Under the pieces are notes generated by a model, which had not been told where the DNA came from, searched no databases, and was given only the letters and a program-made list of their open reading frames with translations. DNA of 64,000 nucleotides, from contig NZ_BONC01000006.1 of the NCBI RefSeq assembly GCF_016862515.1, positions 62,001 to 126,000 of the forward strand. The letters run 5' to 3'. The DNA comes from Asanoa iriomotensis. Its GTDB lineage: Bacteria; Actinomycetota; Actinomycetes; Mycobacteriales; Micromonosporaceae. The translations under genes and the position numbers were made by a program. Positions 31,603 through 40,525 of this stretch are shown piece after piece (position 1 is the first letter of the stretch; every line of letters begins with the position of its first letter).

Positions 31603-34209
31603 ATGCTCGACCCGGCCGGCGCAGCGCGGGTCATCCTGACGCCGGACCAGCGGCTCCGGGTGTTCGTGAGCTCGACGCTCGCGGAGCTCGCGGCCGAGCG
31701 GCAGGCGGTCCGGGAAGCCGTGGTCGGCCTGCGGCTCCAGCCGATCATGTTCGAGGCCGGTGCCCGCCCGCATCCGCCGCGGGAGGTGTACCGGTCGTAC
31801 CTCGCACAGAGTCAGATCTTCGTGGCGATCTACGACGAGAGCTACGGGTGGGTCGCGCCCGACATGACGATCTCCGGGCTCGACGACGAGTACCGCCTCG
31901 CCGCCGGCATGCCCCGGCTGATCTACGTCAAGGAGCCGGCGCCCGGCCGGGACCCCCGGCTCGGCGCGTTGCTGGACTCGATCCGCCGCGCCGGTGATGT
32001 CACCTACCGCCGGTTCGAGTCCGCCGAGGAGCTGCGCGGGCTCGTCGAGCAGGACATCGCCGTGCTGCTCTCGGAACGCTTCCAGCGCACGGGCCGGCCC
32101 GCCGCGCCGGAGTCCGGGGCCGAGCGGCCGGGGGACGAGCGCCTCCCGGTGCCGCGCACCCTGCTGCTGGGCCGCGAGGACGAGCTGGAAGAGCTGTCCG
32201 CCCTGGTCCGCGAGGAGCAGGTGCCGATGGTGACCCTGGCCGGACCGGGTGGCGTCGGCAAGACCCGGCTGGCCGCCGCGGTCGCCGAACGCGTCGCCGA
32301 GGACTTTCCCGACGGCGTCCGCTACGTGGACCTGTCCGCGGCCACGGGGCTCGACGCGGTCGGCGAGGCGTTCGCCCGCTCCCTGCGGCTGCGCACCTCC
32401 GGCGGCGTCCGCTCGCTGGACGACACCGCGTCGTTCCTGCGCGCCAAGCGGATGCTGCTCGTCGTCGACAACTGCGAGCAGGTCAGCGGCATCGCACCGC
32501 ACCTGGCCACCCTGCTGCGCGCCGCGCCCGGCGTGACCGCGCTGACGACCAGCCGCGCGCCGCTGCGGCTGACGGCCGAGCGGGTCTTCACGGTGCACCC
32601 GCTGCGCACGGCGCCACGCACCGCCCGCGCGGACTCGGCCGCGCTAGCCGAGCGGTTCAGTGCCGTCCAGCTCTTCGTTGACCGCGCCCGGGCCGCGGAC
32701 CGGCGGTTCATGCTGACCGACGCCAACGCCGGGCCGATCCTGGAGATCACCCGCCGGCTCAACGGCGTGCCGCTGGCCATCGAGCTGGCCGCCGCCCGGG
32801 TGCCGATCCTGCCGCCCGCGGCCATCGCCGCCCGCCTCGACGACCAGCTCAGCCTGTTGACCGGCGGCCCGCGCGACCGGCCCGCGCGGCAGCGCACGCT
32901 GCGCGACACCCTCGCCTGGAGCTACGACCTGCTGCCGCCGGACGCGCAACGGCTGTTCGCCTGGATCGGCGCGTTCGCCGGCGGTTTCGACCTCGCGGCC
33001 GTCGACGCCGTCGGCGGCGCGGAGGTCGACGTGCTCGGGGCGCTGGAGTCCCTTGTGGACGCCGCCCTGGTCGACCGGGACGACGACGGCGAGCCGGCCC
33101 GGTTCCGGGTGATCGACAGCGTCCGGGACTTCGCGCAGGAGCGGCTCGACGCCCGCGCCGACCGCGACGAGGTGCGGGGCCGCCACGCCGAGCACTACCG
33201 CTCCGTCGCCGCGGCCGCGGAGCCCTACCTCAACACCTCGGCGTCACCGGACTGGCTGCGACGCCTCGACCGCGAGCACGGCAACCTCGACGCCGCCATG
33301 AACTGGTTCCTCGACCAGCGCCGGCCCGCGGACGCGTTCCGCATCGCCTGGTCGATCTGGCCGCTGTGGTGGCGCCGCGGCTACCTCGACGAGGGCGTGC
33401 GCTACATGCGCCGCATCCTGGCCGAGCCCGACCTGCTGACCCCGGCCGTGCGCGCCCGGGCCCTGGTGTCGGACAGCGCGATGGCACTGGTGTCGCGGCA
33501 GCCCGAGCACGCGCGGGCGGGGTTCGAGGAGGCCCGGGTGCTGGCCCACGCGGAGGGCGACAAGATCGCCGAGGCCCGCGCGCTCGGCCCGCTCGCCTCC
33601 TTCGCGGCACAGCGCGGCGACTTCGACCGGGCCCGCGAATTGCTCCGGCAGGCGTACGACCTGGCCGTGCGTACCGACGAGCACTGGTTGGTGAGCCTGT
33701 TCCACAGCCGGCTCGGCACGGTCGCGCTGCGCACCGGCGACCTCGACACCGCCGCGCTGCACCTGGCGGAGGCGCAACGGATCTCCTCCCGCGTCGGCGA
33801 CGATCTCGGGCTGGTCGTGGCCCGCTACACCGCCGCGGTCGTCGGCGTCGCCCGGTCCGACGTCGCCGGCGCGCACGCGAGCCTGCGGGCCGGGCTCGCC
33901 TCGGCCGCCGACAGCGGGGACCTGGCCAGCGTCGGGCTGTTCCTCGCCGCGCTCGCGGACCTGGAGAGCGCCCGGGGCCGGTACGTGCGGTCCGTGCGGC
34001 TCGCCGCCGCCGCGGGCACCTTCCAGACGCCGTCGAGCATGCTGTGGATGGAGGGCTACGTGCCGCCCTGGCCGTCCACGGGTCTGGACCACGAGACGCT
34101 GCGCGGCCACCTCGGCGGCGACGGCTTCGACCGCGCCTGGCGGGAAGGCGAGCGCCTGGGCCTGCGCGGCGCGGTCGAGGAAGCGGACCGGGAGGACGCG
34201 CTGCGCTGA
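31603..34209 (+). CDS. DUF4062 - NB-ARC - TPR STAND protein, copy 2
   Basis: 868 residues from ATG 31603, chosen because GAGGAGG lies about 8 bases upstream; an in-frame ATG at 31504 lacks one. Layout equals copy 1: DUF4062-type domain (RLRVFVSSTLAELAAERQAV to IAVLLSERFQ), P-loop GPGGVGKTRL with Lys220, Walker B LLVVDNCEQV, TTSRAPLRLTAERVF, and a TPR-like C-terminus (EARALGPLASFAAQRGDFDR). Both end in a conserved MEGYVPPWP or MQAYVPPWP segment. No catalytic effector is evident apart from DUF4062. It sits between the island and the PKS operon and ends at a perfect GGAACGGTCCGTT hairpin. Confidence 0.88.
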   Translation: MLDPAGAARVILTPDQRLRVFVSSTLAELAAERQAVREAVVGLRLQPIMFEAGARPHPPREVYRSYLAQSQIFVAIYDESYGWVAPDMTISGLDDEYRLAAGMPRLIYVKEPAPGRDPRLGALLDSIRRAGDVTYRRFESAEELRGLVEQDIAVLLSERFQRTGRPAAPESGAERPGDERLPVPRTLLLGREDELEELSALVREEQVPMVTLAGPGGVGKTRLAAAVAERVAEDFPDGVRYVDLSAATGLDAVGEAFARSLRLRTSGGVRSLDDTASFLRAKRMLLVVDNCEQVSGIAPHLATLLRAAPGVTALTTSRAPLRLTAERVFTVHPLRTAPRTARADSAALAERFSAVQLFVDRARAADRRFMLTDANAGPILEITRRLNGVPLAIELAAARVPILPPAAIAARLDDQLSLLTGGPRDRPARQRTLRDTLAWSYDLLPPDAQRLFAWIGAFAGGFDLAAVDAVGGAEVDVLGALESLVDAALVDRDDDGEPARFRVIDSVRDFAQERLDARADRDEVRGRHAEHYRSVAAAAEPYLNTSASPDWLRRLDREHGNLDAAMNWFLDQRRPADAFRIAWSIWPLWWRRGYLDEGVRYMRRILAEPDLLTPAVRARALVSDSAMALVSRQPEHARAGFEEARVLAHAEGDKIAEARALGPLASFAAQRGDFDRARELLRQAYDLAVRTDEHWLVSLFHSRLGTVALRTGDLDTAALHLAEAQRISSRVGDDLGLVVARYTAAVVGVARSDVAGAHASLRAGLASAADSGDLASVGLFLAALADLESARGRYVRSVRLAAAAGTFQTPSSMLWMEGYVPPWPSTGLDHETLRGHLGGDGFDRAWREGERLGLRGAVEEADREDALR

Positions 34210-34258
34210 AAGGAACGGTCCGTTATTAACGCTATGCGTTAATAACGGACCGTTCCTT
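34210..34258. repeat. Perfect 23-bp inverted repeat, GGAACGGTCCGTT family, likely bidirectional terminator
   Basis: The arms are 34210-34232 (AAGGAACGGTCCGTTATTAA then CGC) and 34236-34258, exact reverse complements with a TAT loop. It starts immediately after the STAND stop codon and ends 6 bp before the stop of the convergent cyclase gene. The core 13-mer occurs three more times at 12153-12248, also between convergent genes. Confidence 0.9.
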
Positions 34259-34264
34259 CAACCG

Positions 34265-34585
34265 TCAGCCCCGCCAGTGGTAGAACTCGCGGGCCACCGC
34301 GTCCTGCGGCGACTTCCAGGTCTGCGGGTCGTACGGCTTGATGTAGGCCCGCAGGTCGTCACTGATCTGCTTGAACCCGGCCAGTCCCGGCCCCTTGCGC
34401 AGCGCCTCGGTCGGGTCCTCGTCGAACTCGATGACGTGCAGGTACAGGTCGTTCAGCGAGTACAGCGAGCGGGTGCGGACACCCAGGTCGTGCGGGAGCG
34501 AGGTCTTGTCGGACGCCGCGAAGATCTCGGCCACCGACTGCTGCGCGTCCGGCTGGATCTTGGCCACGATCACGGTGCGGTTCAT
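34265..34585 (-). CDS. TcmI-type polyketide cyclase, single domain
   Basis: 106 residues: VIVAKIQPDAQQSVAEIFAA, LYSLNDLYLHVIEF, then WKSPQDAVAREFYHWRG. This is the dimeric alpha/beta barrel cyclase family that closes late rings of aromatic polyketides (TcmI; WhiE ORFVII in spore pigment clusters). ATG 34585 overlaps the hydroxylase stop (ATGA). It is the last gene of the ten-gene operon and resembles each half of the tandem protein at 25023-25691. Confidence 0.92.
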   Translation of the reverse strand: MNRTVIVAKIQPDAQQSVAEIFAASDKTSLPHDLGVRTRSLYSLNDLYLHVIEFDEDPTEALRKGPGLAGFKQISDDLRAYIKPYDPQTWKSPQDAVAREFYHWRG

Positions 34586-36948
34586 GCGGTTCCCCCTAGC
34601 GCGAAGATGCCGGCGAGGTGCGCGTCGAGCGCCGCCGAGTCGACCGGCGAGGTGCGGAACCCGACGTGCCCGTCGGGGCGGATCAGGTAGGCGGCCGTGC
34701 CCCGCAGCCCGTACGCGGACCGGAAGCCGCCGTTCGCGTCGCGCAGCACCGGCACGTCGAGCACGTCCGGCACGGCGGCGTCCGGTGCGGCCAGGACGTA
34801 GATGTTGACGAAACCGCGGACCTTCTCGGCCAGCTTCTCGAAGCCGGCGTAGTCCTCGGGCGAGGTGCCGCCGTCCGCGTACGCCAGCAGGGTGTGCGCC
34901 GTGCCGCGGGTCAGCTCGAACAGCCGCACCCCGTGGCCGACACCGAAGCGCCGCAGGTCGTGCACGTCGGGCGCCCGGTCGCCGGGCCGCGGCCCGCCGT
35001 CGAAGTGCTCGCCGTGCTCGCCGACCAGCGGGCTGCCCGCGTAGCTGAGCGTCATCTGCATCTCGAGCATGAACTGCTCGCGCTCGTCGTCCATGTCCAT
35101 CTCGTCGGTGAACGCGATCTTCACCGCCCGGTCGACGATCGCCTTGCCGGCCGGGCGCCGCTCGGCCTCGTAGCTGTCCAGCAGCCCGGGCGCCGCGTCG
35201 CCGCGGACCGCCAGGGCCAGCTTCCAGCCGAGGTTCCAGGAGTCCTGGATGCCGGTGTTCATGCCCTGCCCGCCGGCCGGCGGGTGCAGGTGCGCGGCGT
35301 CGCCGGCGACGAACACCCGGCCGTCCCGGTAGCGGTCGACGATGCCGTGCTTGATCCGGAAGATCGACGCCCAGCGCAGGTTGCTCGCGGTCGTGCCCTC
35401 CGGTGCGAGCTGGTCCAGCACCGCCTGGATGTCGGGCAGCGACGGCGGGTCGTACTCCGCGGAGAAGCCCGGCGGGATCGGATTCGAGCCGATCTCGGCC
35501 TGCAGCCGCGGCGGGGCGAGGGTGGCGACGCGGTAGCGGTTGCGCCCCTTGAGCGGCACGCAGACCAGCATGCCGCGCATCTCGTCGTCCTCGACCTGGA
35601 TGAAGCGCAGCAGGTGGCCCTCCGGCATCGACCAGTCCAGGTCGACGTCGCCCAGCATGAACAGCTGGGGGAACATGCCCATGCCGCCCTCGAAGGTCAG
35701 CCCCAGCTTCTGCCGCACCATGCTGTGCGCGCCGTCGGCGCCGACCAGGTACTGCGCGCGCACGGTCTCCGCGCGGCCGTCGGCGCCCAGGAGATAGGCG
35801 GTCACGCCGTCGGCGTCCTGGGTGAACTCCTTGAGCTCGACACCGCGCTCGACCCGCACGCCGTGCCCCGCGAGGCACCTGGTCAGGATGGCCTCGGTCT
35901 CGTACTGGGGGAGACCCACGTGTGCGTACGGCAGGTCGGGCAGGTCCCAGTCGACCTGGTGGGTCTGCCGGCCGTTGACGAACACCGTCTGGCCGTGAAG
36001 CCAGATGCCGGCGTCCATCGCCTCCTTGACGACGCCGATCTGCTCCCAGATCTCCATTGTCCGGCACTGCACGCCGATCGCCTTGTCGGCGGTGCCGTTG
36101 TCGTCGGGCCGCTTCTCGACGAGCCGGCAGGCGACGCCCCGCCGGGCCAGCTCGATCGCCGCGGTCAGGCCCGCCGGGCCCGCGCCGACGACGAGCACGT
36201 CGGTAGAACTGTCCATTGCAGACCTTTCCTGACTGGGTACGGCTTGCGGTCTGGCCTCGACCGGCCGCGGCTGTGGTTGCGGCTGGGGCTGTGGCTGTGG
36301 CTGTGACGTCCGGACCACCGCCACCGGCTGCGGGCTCTCCTCGGGCCGCGCCACGATGTGGTACGTCGCCCGTTCGAAGCTCTCGCAGATGTACTGGATG
36401 AGCGGCGCGGTCTGGTCCAGGTGCGACTGGTCGTCCGTCCAGGCGTTGAACGACGCCTCGTCCAGCCATTCCGCGAAGATGTGGTACGTCCTGGTGCCGG
36501 GCTCCCGCAGCAGTTCCTCCCGGACGTGACCGGGCGTGCCGCGCATCCGCTCGGCGACCTTGCGGTAGGCCTTCTCGTACGCGGCCTCCTCGCCCTCCGC
36601 CACCGTCACCGTGACCCGCACCCGGATCCGCGGCCCGTGCCCGACCACGGTCTGCAGCAGCGCGTACGTGTTCTTCTCGCCCGACTCCCGCAGGTCCCGC
36701 AGCGCCGCCGTGAGCTGCTCCCGGGCGGCGCTCGGCCCGAACGCGTCCAGGGCCTCCTGGTCGCGCCAGTCGCTGATGATCAGGAACGTCTGCGGGTCCT
36801 CCGCGTCCCGGATCAGCTCCTGGCGCAGGCTGCCCGGCATCCGGCTGATCTCCTCGGCGGCGACCCGCCAGGCGGCCTCGAAGGCCTCCGCGCAGCCCTC
36901 CCGGGCGCGCATCCGTAGGATCGTCCGAACTGGACTGTCATCCGGCAT
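34582..36948 (-). CDS. Fusion: two ABM/SchA-CurD-like domains plus FAD-dependent aromatic hydroxylase
   Basis: 788 residues. Residues about 1-105 and 106-205 are two ferredoxin-like ABM-type domains (TILRMRAREGCAEAFEAAWR, TFLIISDWRDQEALDAF; TYHIFAEWLDEASFNAWTDD). A Pro-Gln repeat linker follows at about 215-230. From residue 245 an FAD hydroxylase begins: VLVVGAGPAGLTAAIELARR, VGADGAHSMVR, and VFVAGDAAHLHPPAGGQGMN. In whiE-type clusters a SchA/CurD-like protein and a hydroxylase are separate genes; here they are joined. Met245 has its own ribosome binding site. It starts inside the CLF gene (11-bp overlap). It should oxidise the cyclised polyketide. Confidence 0.9.
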   Translation of the reverse strand: MPDDSPVRTILRMRAREGCAEAFEAAWRVAAEEISRMPGSLRQELIRDAEDPQTFLIISDWRDQEALDAFGPSAAREQLTAALRDLRESGEKNTYALLQTVVGHGPRIRVRVTVTVAEGEEAAYEKAYRKVAERMRGTPGHVREELLREPGTRTYHIFAEWLDEASFNAWTDDQSHLDQTAPLIQYICESFERATYHIVARPEESPQPVAVVRTSQPQPQPQPQPQPRPVEARPQAVPSQERSAMDSSTDVLVVGAGPAGLTAAIELARRGVACRLVEKRPDDNGTADKAIGVQCRTMEIWEQIGVVKEAMDAGIWLHGQTVFVNGRQTHQVDWDLPDLPYAHVGLPQYETEAILTRCLAGHGVRVERGVELKEFTQDADGVTAYLLGADGRAETVRAQYLVGADGAHSMVRQKLGLTFEGGMGMFPQLFMLGDVDLDWSMPEGHLLRFIQVEDDEMRGMLVCVPLKGRNRYRVATLAPPRLQAEIGSNPIPPGFSAEYDPPSLPDIQAVLDQLAPEGTTASNLRWASIFRIKHGIVDRYRDGRVFVAGDAAHLHPPAGGQGMNTGIQDSWNLGWKLALAVRGDAAPGLLDSYEAERRPAGKAIVDRAVKIAFTDEMDMDDEREQFMLEMQMTLSYAGSPLVGEHGEHFDGGPRPGDRAPDVHDLRRFGVGHGVRLFELTRGTAHTLLAYADGGTSPEDYAGFEKLAEKVRGFVNIYVLAAPDAAVPDVLDVPVLRDANGGFRSAYGLRGTAAYLIRPDGHVGFRTSPVDSAALDAHLAGIFALGGTA
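36214..36230 (-). promoter_or_regulatory. Internal ribosome binding site and start of the hydroxylase half
   Basis: On the minus strand AGGAAAGG (36230-36223) is followed six bases later by an in-frame ATG (36216-36214), codon 245 of the fusion, directly before MDSSTDVLVVGAGPAG. Initiation here would give a free 544-residue hydroxylase. The site is as good as any at true starts in this operon, so the locus may make both a fusion and a stand-alone enzyme, or may be a recent gene fusion. Confidence 0.55.
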
Positions 36949-38137
36949 CGCGGAGCCCTTCCTCCCGGTGTCGCCGCAGCACGATGGAGCTGTTGAACCC
37001 GCCGAACCCGCGCGCGTTGACCAGCACGACGTCGGTGTCGAGCCGGCGCGGCTCGCGCACGAGGTCCAGGTCGTGGCCCGGCCGGGCCAGGTTGCCGACC
37101 GCCGGCACGACGCCGTCGCGCAGCGCCAGCAGCGCGGTGGCCACGGTCAGCGCCGCGCCGCCCGAGCAGAGCCGCCCGACGAAACCCTGCGGCGCGCTGA
37201 CCGGCACCGGCCGGCCGAACACCTCGCGGATCGCCTGGGCCTCCAGCGCGTCCAGCGCCGGCGTGCCGGCGGCGTCGGCCATCACGAAGCCGACCTCGTC
37301 CGGCGTGGCGCCGGCGTCCGCGAGCGCCTTGCGCATCGCCCGCACGAGCTGCGCGCAGTCCGGCGCGGGCTGTTCGTGGTGGTGCGCGTCGTGCGTGGCC
37401 GCGTAGCCGGCGATCTCGCCGTAGATCTGCTGTGCGCCGCGCACCTGTGCGGTCGCGGCGTCCTCGACCACGAGCACCGCGCCGCCCTCGCCGGGCACGT
37501 ACCCGTCGGCGTCGGCGTCGAACGGCCGGTAGCCGCTGGTCGACAGCCGGCCGCTGGTGCCCTGGCAGACGATGGCGTACGGGGACAGCGGCGCCTCGGT
37601 GCCGCCGGCGATGACGGTCGGCGTGCCGCGCCGGATCACCCGCCGCGCGGCGCCCAGGCTGTCGAGCCCGCCGGCACCCTCGGACACCAGCACCTGGTTG
37701 GGGCCCTTCGTGCCGTGCAGGATCGAGGTCTGCCCGACGCTGGCGGCGTAGAACCAGGCGATCGACTGGTACGCGGTGACCGCGCGCCGCCCCTGGCTCC
37801 ACAGTGCCTGGATCTCCCGCTGGCCGAACTCGTTGCCGCCGGAGCCGCTGGCCAGCACGACCGAGGTGGCGTACGGGTCGTGCGCCGCCGGGTCGTACTT
37901 GGCGTCGTCGAGCGCCTGCCGCGTCGCGGCCAGCGACATCCACGTCCACCGGTCCGTCTGGATGATCAGCCGCGAGTCGACGTTGCCCTCCGGTGCGAAG
38001 CCCGGCACCCGCCCGGCGAGGGTCCCGTCCTGGCGGTCCACCCGGACCTCACCGGCCAGTGTGGACCGCCAGTGCTCCTCGGCCGACACCCCGCTCGGCG
38101 CCACGATCCCGATCCCGGTCACCACGGCTCTGGTCAC
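36938..38137 (-). CDS. Type II PKS chain length factor (KS-beta)
   Basis: 399 residues from GTG 38137, fixed by the GTGA overlap with KS-alpha and GGAGG eight bases upstream. The thiolase fold is complete ([49 protein letters not shown]). The active-site Cys of KS-alpha is replaced, as in all chain length factors, but by Gly154 ([10 protein letters not shown]) rather than the usual Gln. The catalytic histidines are also absent. It pairs with KS-alpha and sets chain length; loss of the Gln may change how chains are primed. Confidence 0.93.
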   Translation of the reverse strand: MTRAVVTGIGIVAPSGVSAEEHWRSTLAGEVRVDRQDGTLAGRVPGFAPEGNVDSRLIIQTDRWTWMSLAATRQALDDAKYDPAAHDPYATSVVLASGSGGNEFGQREIQALWSQGRRAVTAYQSIAWFYAASVGQTSILHGTKGPNQVLVSEGAGGLDSLGAARRVIRRGTPTVIAGGTEAPLSPYAIVCQGTSGRLSTSGYRPFDADADGYVPGEGGAVLVVEDAATAQVRGAQQIYGEIAGYAATHDAHHHEQPAPDCAQLVRAMRKALADAGATPDEVGFVMADAAGTPALDALEAQAIREVFGRPVPVSAPQGFVGRLCSGGAALTVATALLALRDGVVPAVGNLARPGHDLDLVREPRRLDTDVVLVNARGFGGFNSSIVLRRHREEGLRDAG

Positions 38138-39393
38138 GAGGTCCACCTCCGCAAGATCGCGGCGGACTGGAAGCCGCCGAACCCGCTACCCACCGACAGC
38201 GCGACGTCGATCCGTTGCTCGCGCGCGTTCTTCGGCACGTAGTCCAGGTCGCACTCGGGGTCCTTGTTCTCCAGGTTCGCCGTCGGCGGGACCACGCCGT
38301 AGCGGATCGCCAGCACGCAGGCGGCCAGCTCGATCGCGCCGATCGCGCCCAGCGAGTGGCCGACCATCGACTTGATCGAGCTGACCGGCACGTCGTACGC
38401 GTGCTGCCCGAGGCTCCGCTTGAACGCCGCCGTCTCGTGGCGGTCGTTCTGCTTCGTGCCCGAGCCGTGCGCGTTGATGTAGTTGACCGCCGTCGGGTCG
38501 AGCCGCGCCTGGTTCAGCGACTCGGTGATCGCCTCGGCCATCTCCAGCCCGTCCGGCCGCAGCCCGGTCATGTGGAACGCGTTGCTGCGGTTGGCGAACC
38601 CGGCCACCTCACAGAAGATCTCCGCGCCGCGGCGGCGGGCGTGCTCGAGCTCCTCGAGCACGAGCACGGCGCCGCCCTCGCCCATCACGAAGCCGTCCCG
38701 GGTCGCGTCGAACGGCCGGGAGGCGTGCTCCGGGTCGTCGTTGCGGGCCGAGGTGGCCCGGATCGCGTCGAAGCAGGCCATCGAGATCGGCGAGATGGGC
38801 GCGTCGGCCGCGCCGGCGATCACCACGTCGGCGTCGCCGTCCTCGATGAGCTGGTGGCCGTGGCCGATCGCGTCGAGGCCGGACGTGCAGCCCGTGGAGA
38901 TCACCGCGGCCGGGCCGTGCGCACCGAACCGGCAGGCCACCTCGGTCGCCGCGCTGCTCGGCACCAGCGCCTGGTAGAGGAACCGGCTGCCGTAACGCTC
39001 GTCGACCTGCCAGTGCCGGCCGTGGTCGCTGACGGCGACGTACTCGTCCTCGAGCCGGGTGGTGGCACCGACCGCGCTGCCGATGCTCACCGCCAGGTTG
39101 TCGCGGTCGACGGCCGCCAGGTCCAGCCCGCTCTCCTTGACCGCCTCGTCGGCCGCCACGAGCGCGAACTGCGCGAACCGGTCGCTGCGGTGGATCTCCT
39201 GCGGGGTGAGCCCGGCCGCGCGCGGGTCGAAGTCGCACTCGGCCGCGATCTGCGAGCGGAAGTCGGCGGGGTCGAAGAACGTGATCCGCCGCGTGGCCGT
39301 GCGCCCGGCGGTCAGCATGTCCCAGAACGCGCTCCGGGTGGCCCCGCCGGGCGCGACCACGCCGACGCCCGTGACGACCGTCCGTCGGCTCAT
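38134..39393 (-). CDS. Type II PKS ketosynthase alpha
   Basis: 419 residues with the full catalytic set: Cys169 ([10 protein letters not shown]), His309 (NAHGSGT), Lys341 and His346 ([10 protein letters not shown]). It elongates malonyl units on the ACP together with the chain length factor. ATG 39393 overlaps the stop of the aromatase-cupin gene (ATGA). Order KS-alpha, chain length factor and nearby ACP is the usual minimal PKS, although here the ACP precedes them, separated by the aromatase-cupin gene. Confidence 0.96.
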   Translation of the reverse strand: MSRRTVVTGVGVVAPGGATRSAFWDMLTAGRTATRRITFFDPADFRSQIAAECDFDPRAAGLTPQEIHRSDRFAQFALVAADEAVKESGLDLAAVDRDNLAVSIGSAVGATTRLEDEYVAVSDHGRHWQVDERYGSRFLYQALVPSSAATEVACRFGAHGPAAVISTGCTSGLDAIGHGHQLIEDGDADVVIAGAADAPISPISMACFDAIRATSARNDDPEHASRPFDATRDGFVMGEGGAVLVLEELEHARRRGAEIFCEVAGFANRSNAFHMTGLRPDGLEMAEAITESLNQARLDPTAVNYINAHGSGTKQNDRHETAAFKRSLGQHAYDVPVSSIKSMVGHSLGAIGAIELAACVLAIRYGVVPPTANLENKDPECDLDYVPKNAREQRIDVALSVGSGFGGFQSAAILRRWTS

Positions 39394-40271
39394 GGTGTCC
39401 TCCCGGGCAGGGCCTCCGTGTCGACATGCCCCAACTCCGGTCGCGGCGCCAGCGGGCCGAGCGCGAAGACCAGGAACGCGGGCTGGTCGCCGTCGTTCAT
39501 CAGCCGGTGCTTGACCCCGATCGGGATGTGCACGCCCTCGTTGGGCCGCAGCGGCAGCTCGCGACCGTCGAGCCGCACGGTGATCCCGCCCTCGACGCAG
39601 AAGAGATACTCCTCCGAGTACGGGTGCCAGTGCTCGGTCACGACCTCGGCGGGCGCCAGCCGCAGCGTGCCCATGAAACCGGACGTCGACCCGACGGTGG
39701 CCGGCGACAGGATGACCCGGATGTCGCCGCCGCGCCGCGTGTTGCTCGGCACGTCGTCGATGGACACCGTCTTGATCTGCCGCTGCGGCTTGCTCGGTCC
39801 GCCGATGCCGTGCAGGGCCAGCCGCTCGACCTTGTCACGGATGACGTCCATCTGCACCGCCGTGTTGGCGTTGATCCGGTCGGTCATCGCGGCCGTGTCG
39901 ATCGGGGCGTCCGGGCGCATCCGGAAGTCCTGGATCCAGCGCATCCGGGTGCCGGAGCCCTCGGTGTCGTAGGTCCACTCGATGTTCATGAACTCGAACG
40001 GACCCGGCTCGACCCGGCGGGCCACCACGCGGCGGGCGGCCTTGTCGGGCGTGCGCTCCGAGACCCAGGCCCACACCTTGCCGTTCTCGTCGGGGTGCAT
40101 GGCCAGGCGGAACCGCACCGTGGCGCCTTCGCGGGCGATGATCTCCGCCGACGCGTACTCGGTGAACAGCTCCGGCCATTTCTCGACGTCGTTGGTCGCG
40201 TCCCAGACGACGTCGAACGGCGCGTTGATGAGGATCGAGTTGTCGACGTGTCCGATCGTGGGTGCACTCAT
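39390..40271 (-). CDS. Fusion: TcmN-like aromatase/cyclase plus cupin polyketide cyclase
   Basis: 293 residues. Residues 1-155 are an SRPBCC (Bet v1-like) aromatase: [49 protein letters not shown]. Residues about 165-293 form a cupin with metal-type motifs [20 protein letters not shown] and [15 protein letters not shown]. In whiE/sch/cur spore pigment clusters these are separate genes (ORFVI and ORFII); here one polypeptide carries both. It should fold and aromatise the first rings. ATG overlaps the ACP stop. Confidence 0.9.
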   Translation of the reverse strand: MSAPTIGHVDNSILINAPFDVVWDATNDVEKWPELFTEYASAEIIAREGATVRFRLAMHPDENGKVWAWVSERTPDKAARRVVARRVEPGPFEFMNIEWTYDTEGSGTRMRWIQDFRMRPDAPIDTAAMTDRINANTAVQMDVIRDKVERLALHGIGGPSKPQRQIKTVSIDDVPSNTRRGGDIRVILSPATVGSTSGFMGTLRLAPAEVVTEHWHPYSEEYLFCVEGGITVRLDGRELPLRPNEGVHIPIGVKHRLMNDGDQPAFLVFALGPLAPRPELGHVDTEALPGRTP

Positions 40272-40525
40272 GCCGCCGGCTCCTCGTCGCGCGAAAGCCG
40301 GTCGTTGATCGCGGTGGTCATCTCACCCACGCTGAACGCCAGCGGGCGGTCGTCGGGCAGCTCGAACCCGTACAGCGCCTGGAGTTCCGACTGCAGCTGC
40401 AGGAACGCGAGCGAGTCCAGCCCGAGGTCGCCGAACGTCTTGTTCGGATCGTCGGTACGCATGTCCGACGGCAGCCCGACCTTGCTGACCAGCAGCTGCA
40501 TCAGGTCGTCGATGGTGTACCTCAT
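40268..40525 (-). CDS. Type II PKS acyl carrier protein
   Basis: 85 residues with the phosphopantetheine attachment Ser38 in GLDSLAFLQL. The helical pattern MRYTIDDLMQLLVSKV and FELPDDRPLAFSVGEM is that of aromatic PKS carrier proteins. ATGA overlaps at both ends couple it to the biotin carboxylase and aromatase genes. It tethers the growing polyketide. Confidence 0.95.
   Translation of the reverse strand: MRYTIDDLMQLLVSKVGLPSDMRTDDPNKTFGDLGLDSLAFLQLQSELQALYGFELPDDRPLAFSVGEMTTAINDRLSRDEEPAA

Noticed and set aside
36271-36306. Short tandem GGCTGT-like nucleotide repeats resembling a microsatellite or small array
   Set aside because: They encode the alternating Pro-Gln linker between the ABM domains and the hydroxylase, so coding explains them.
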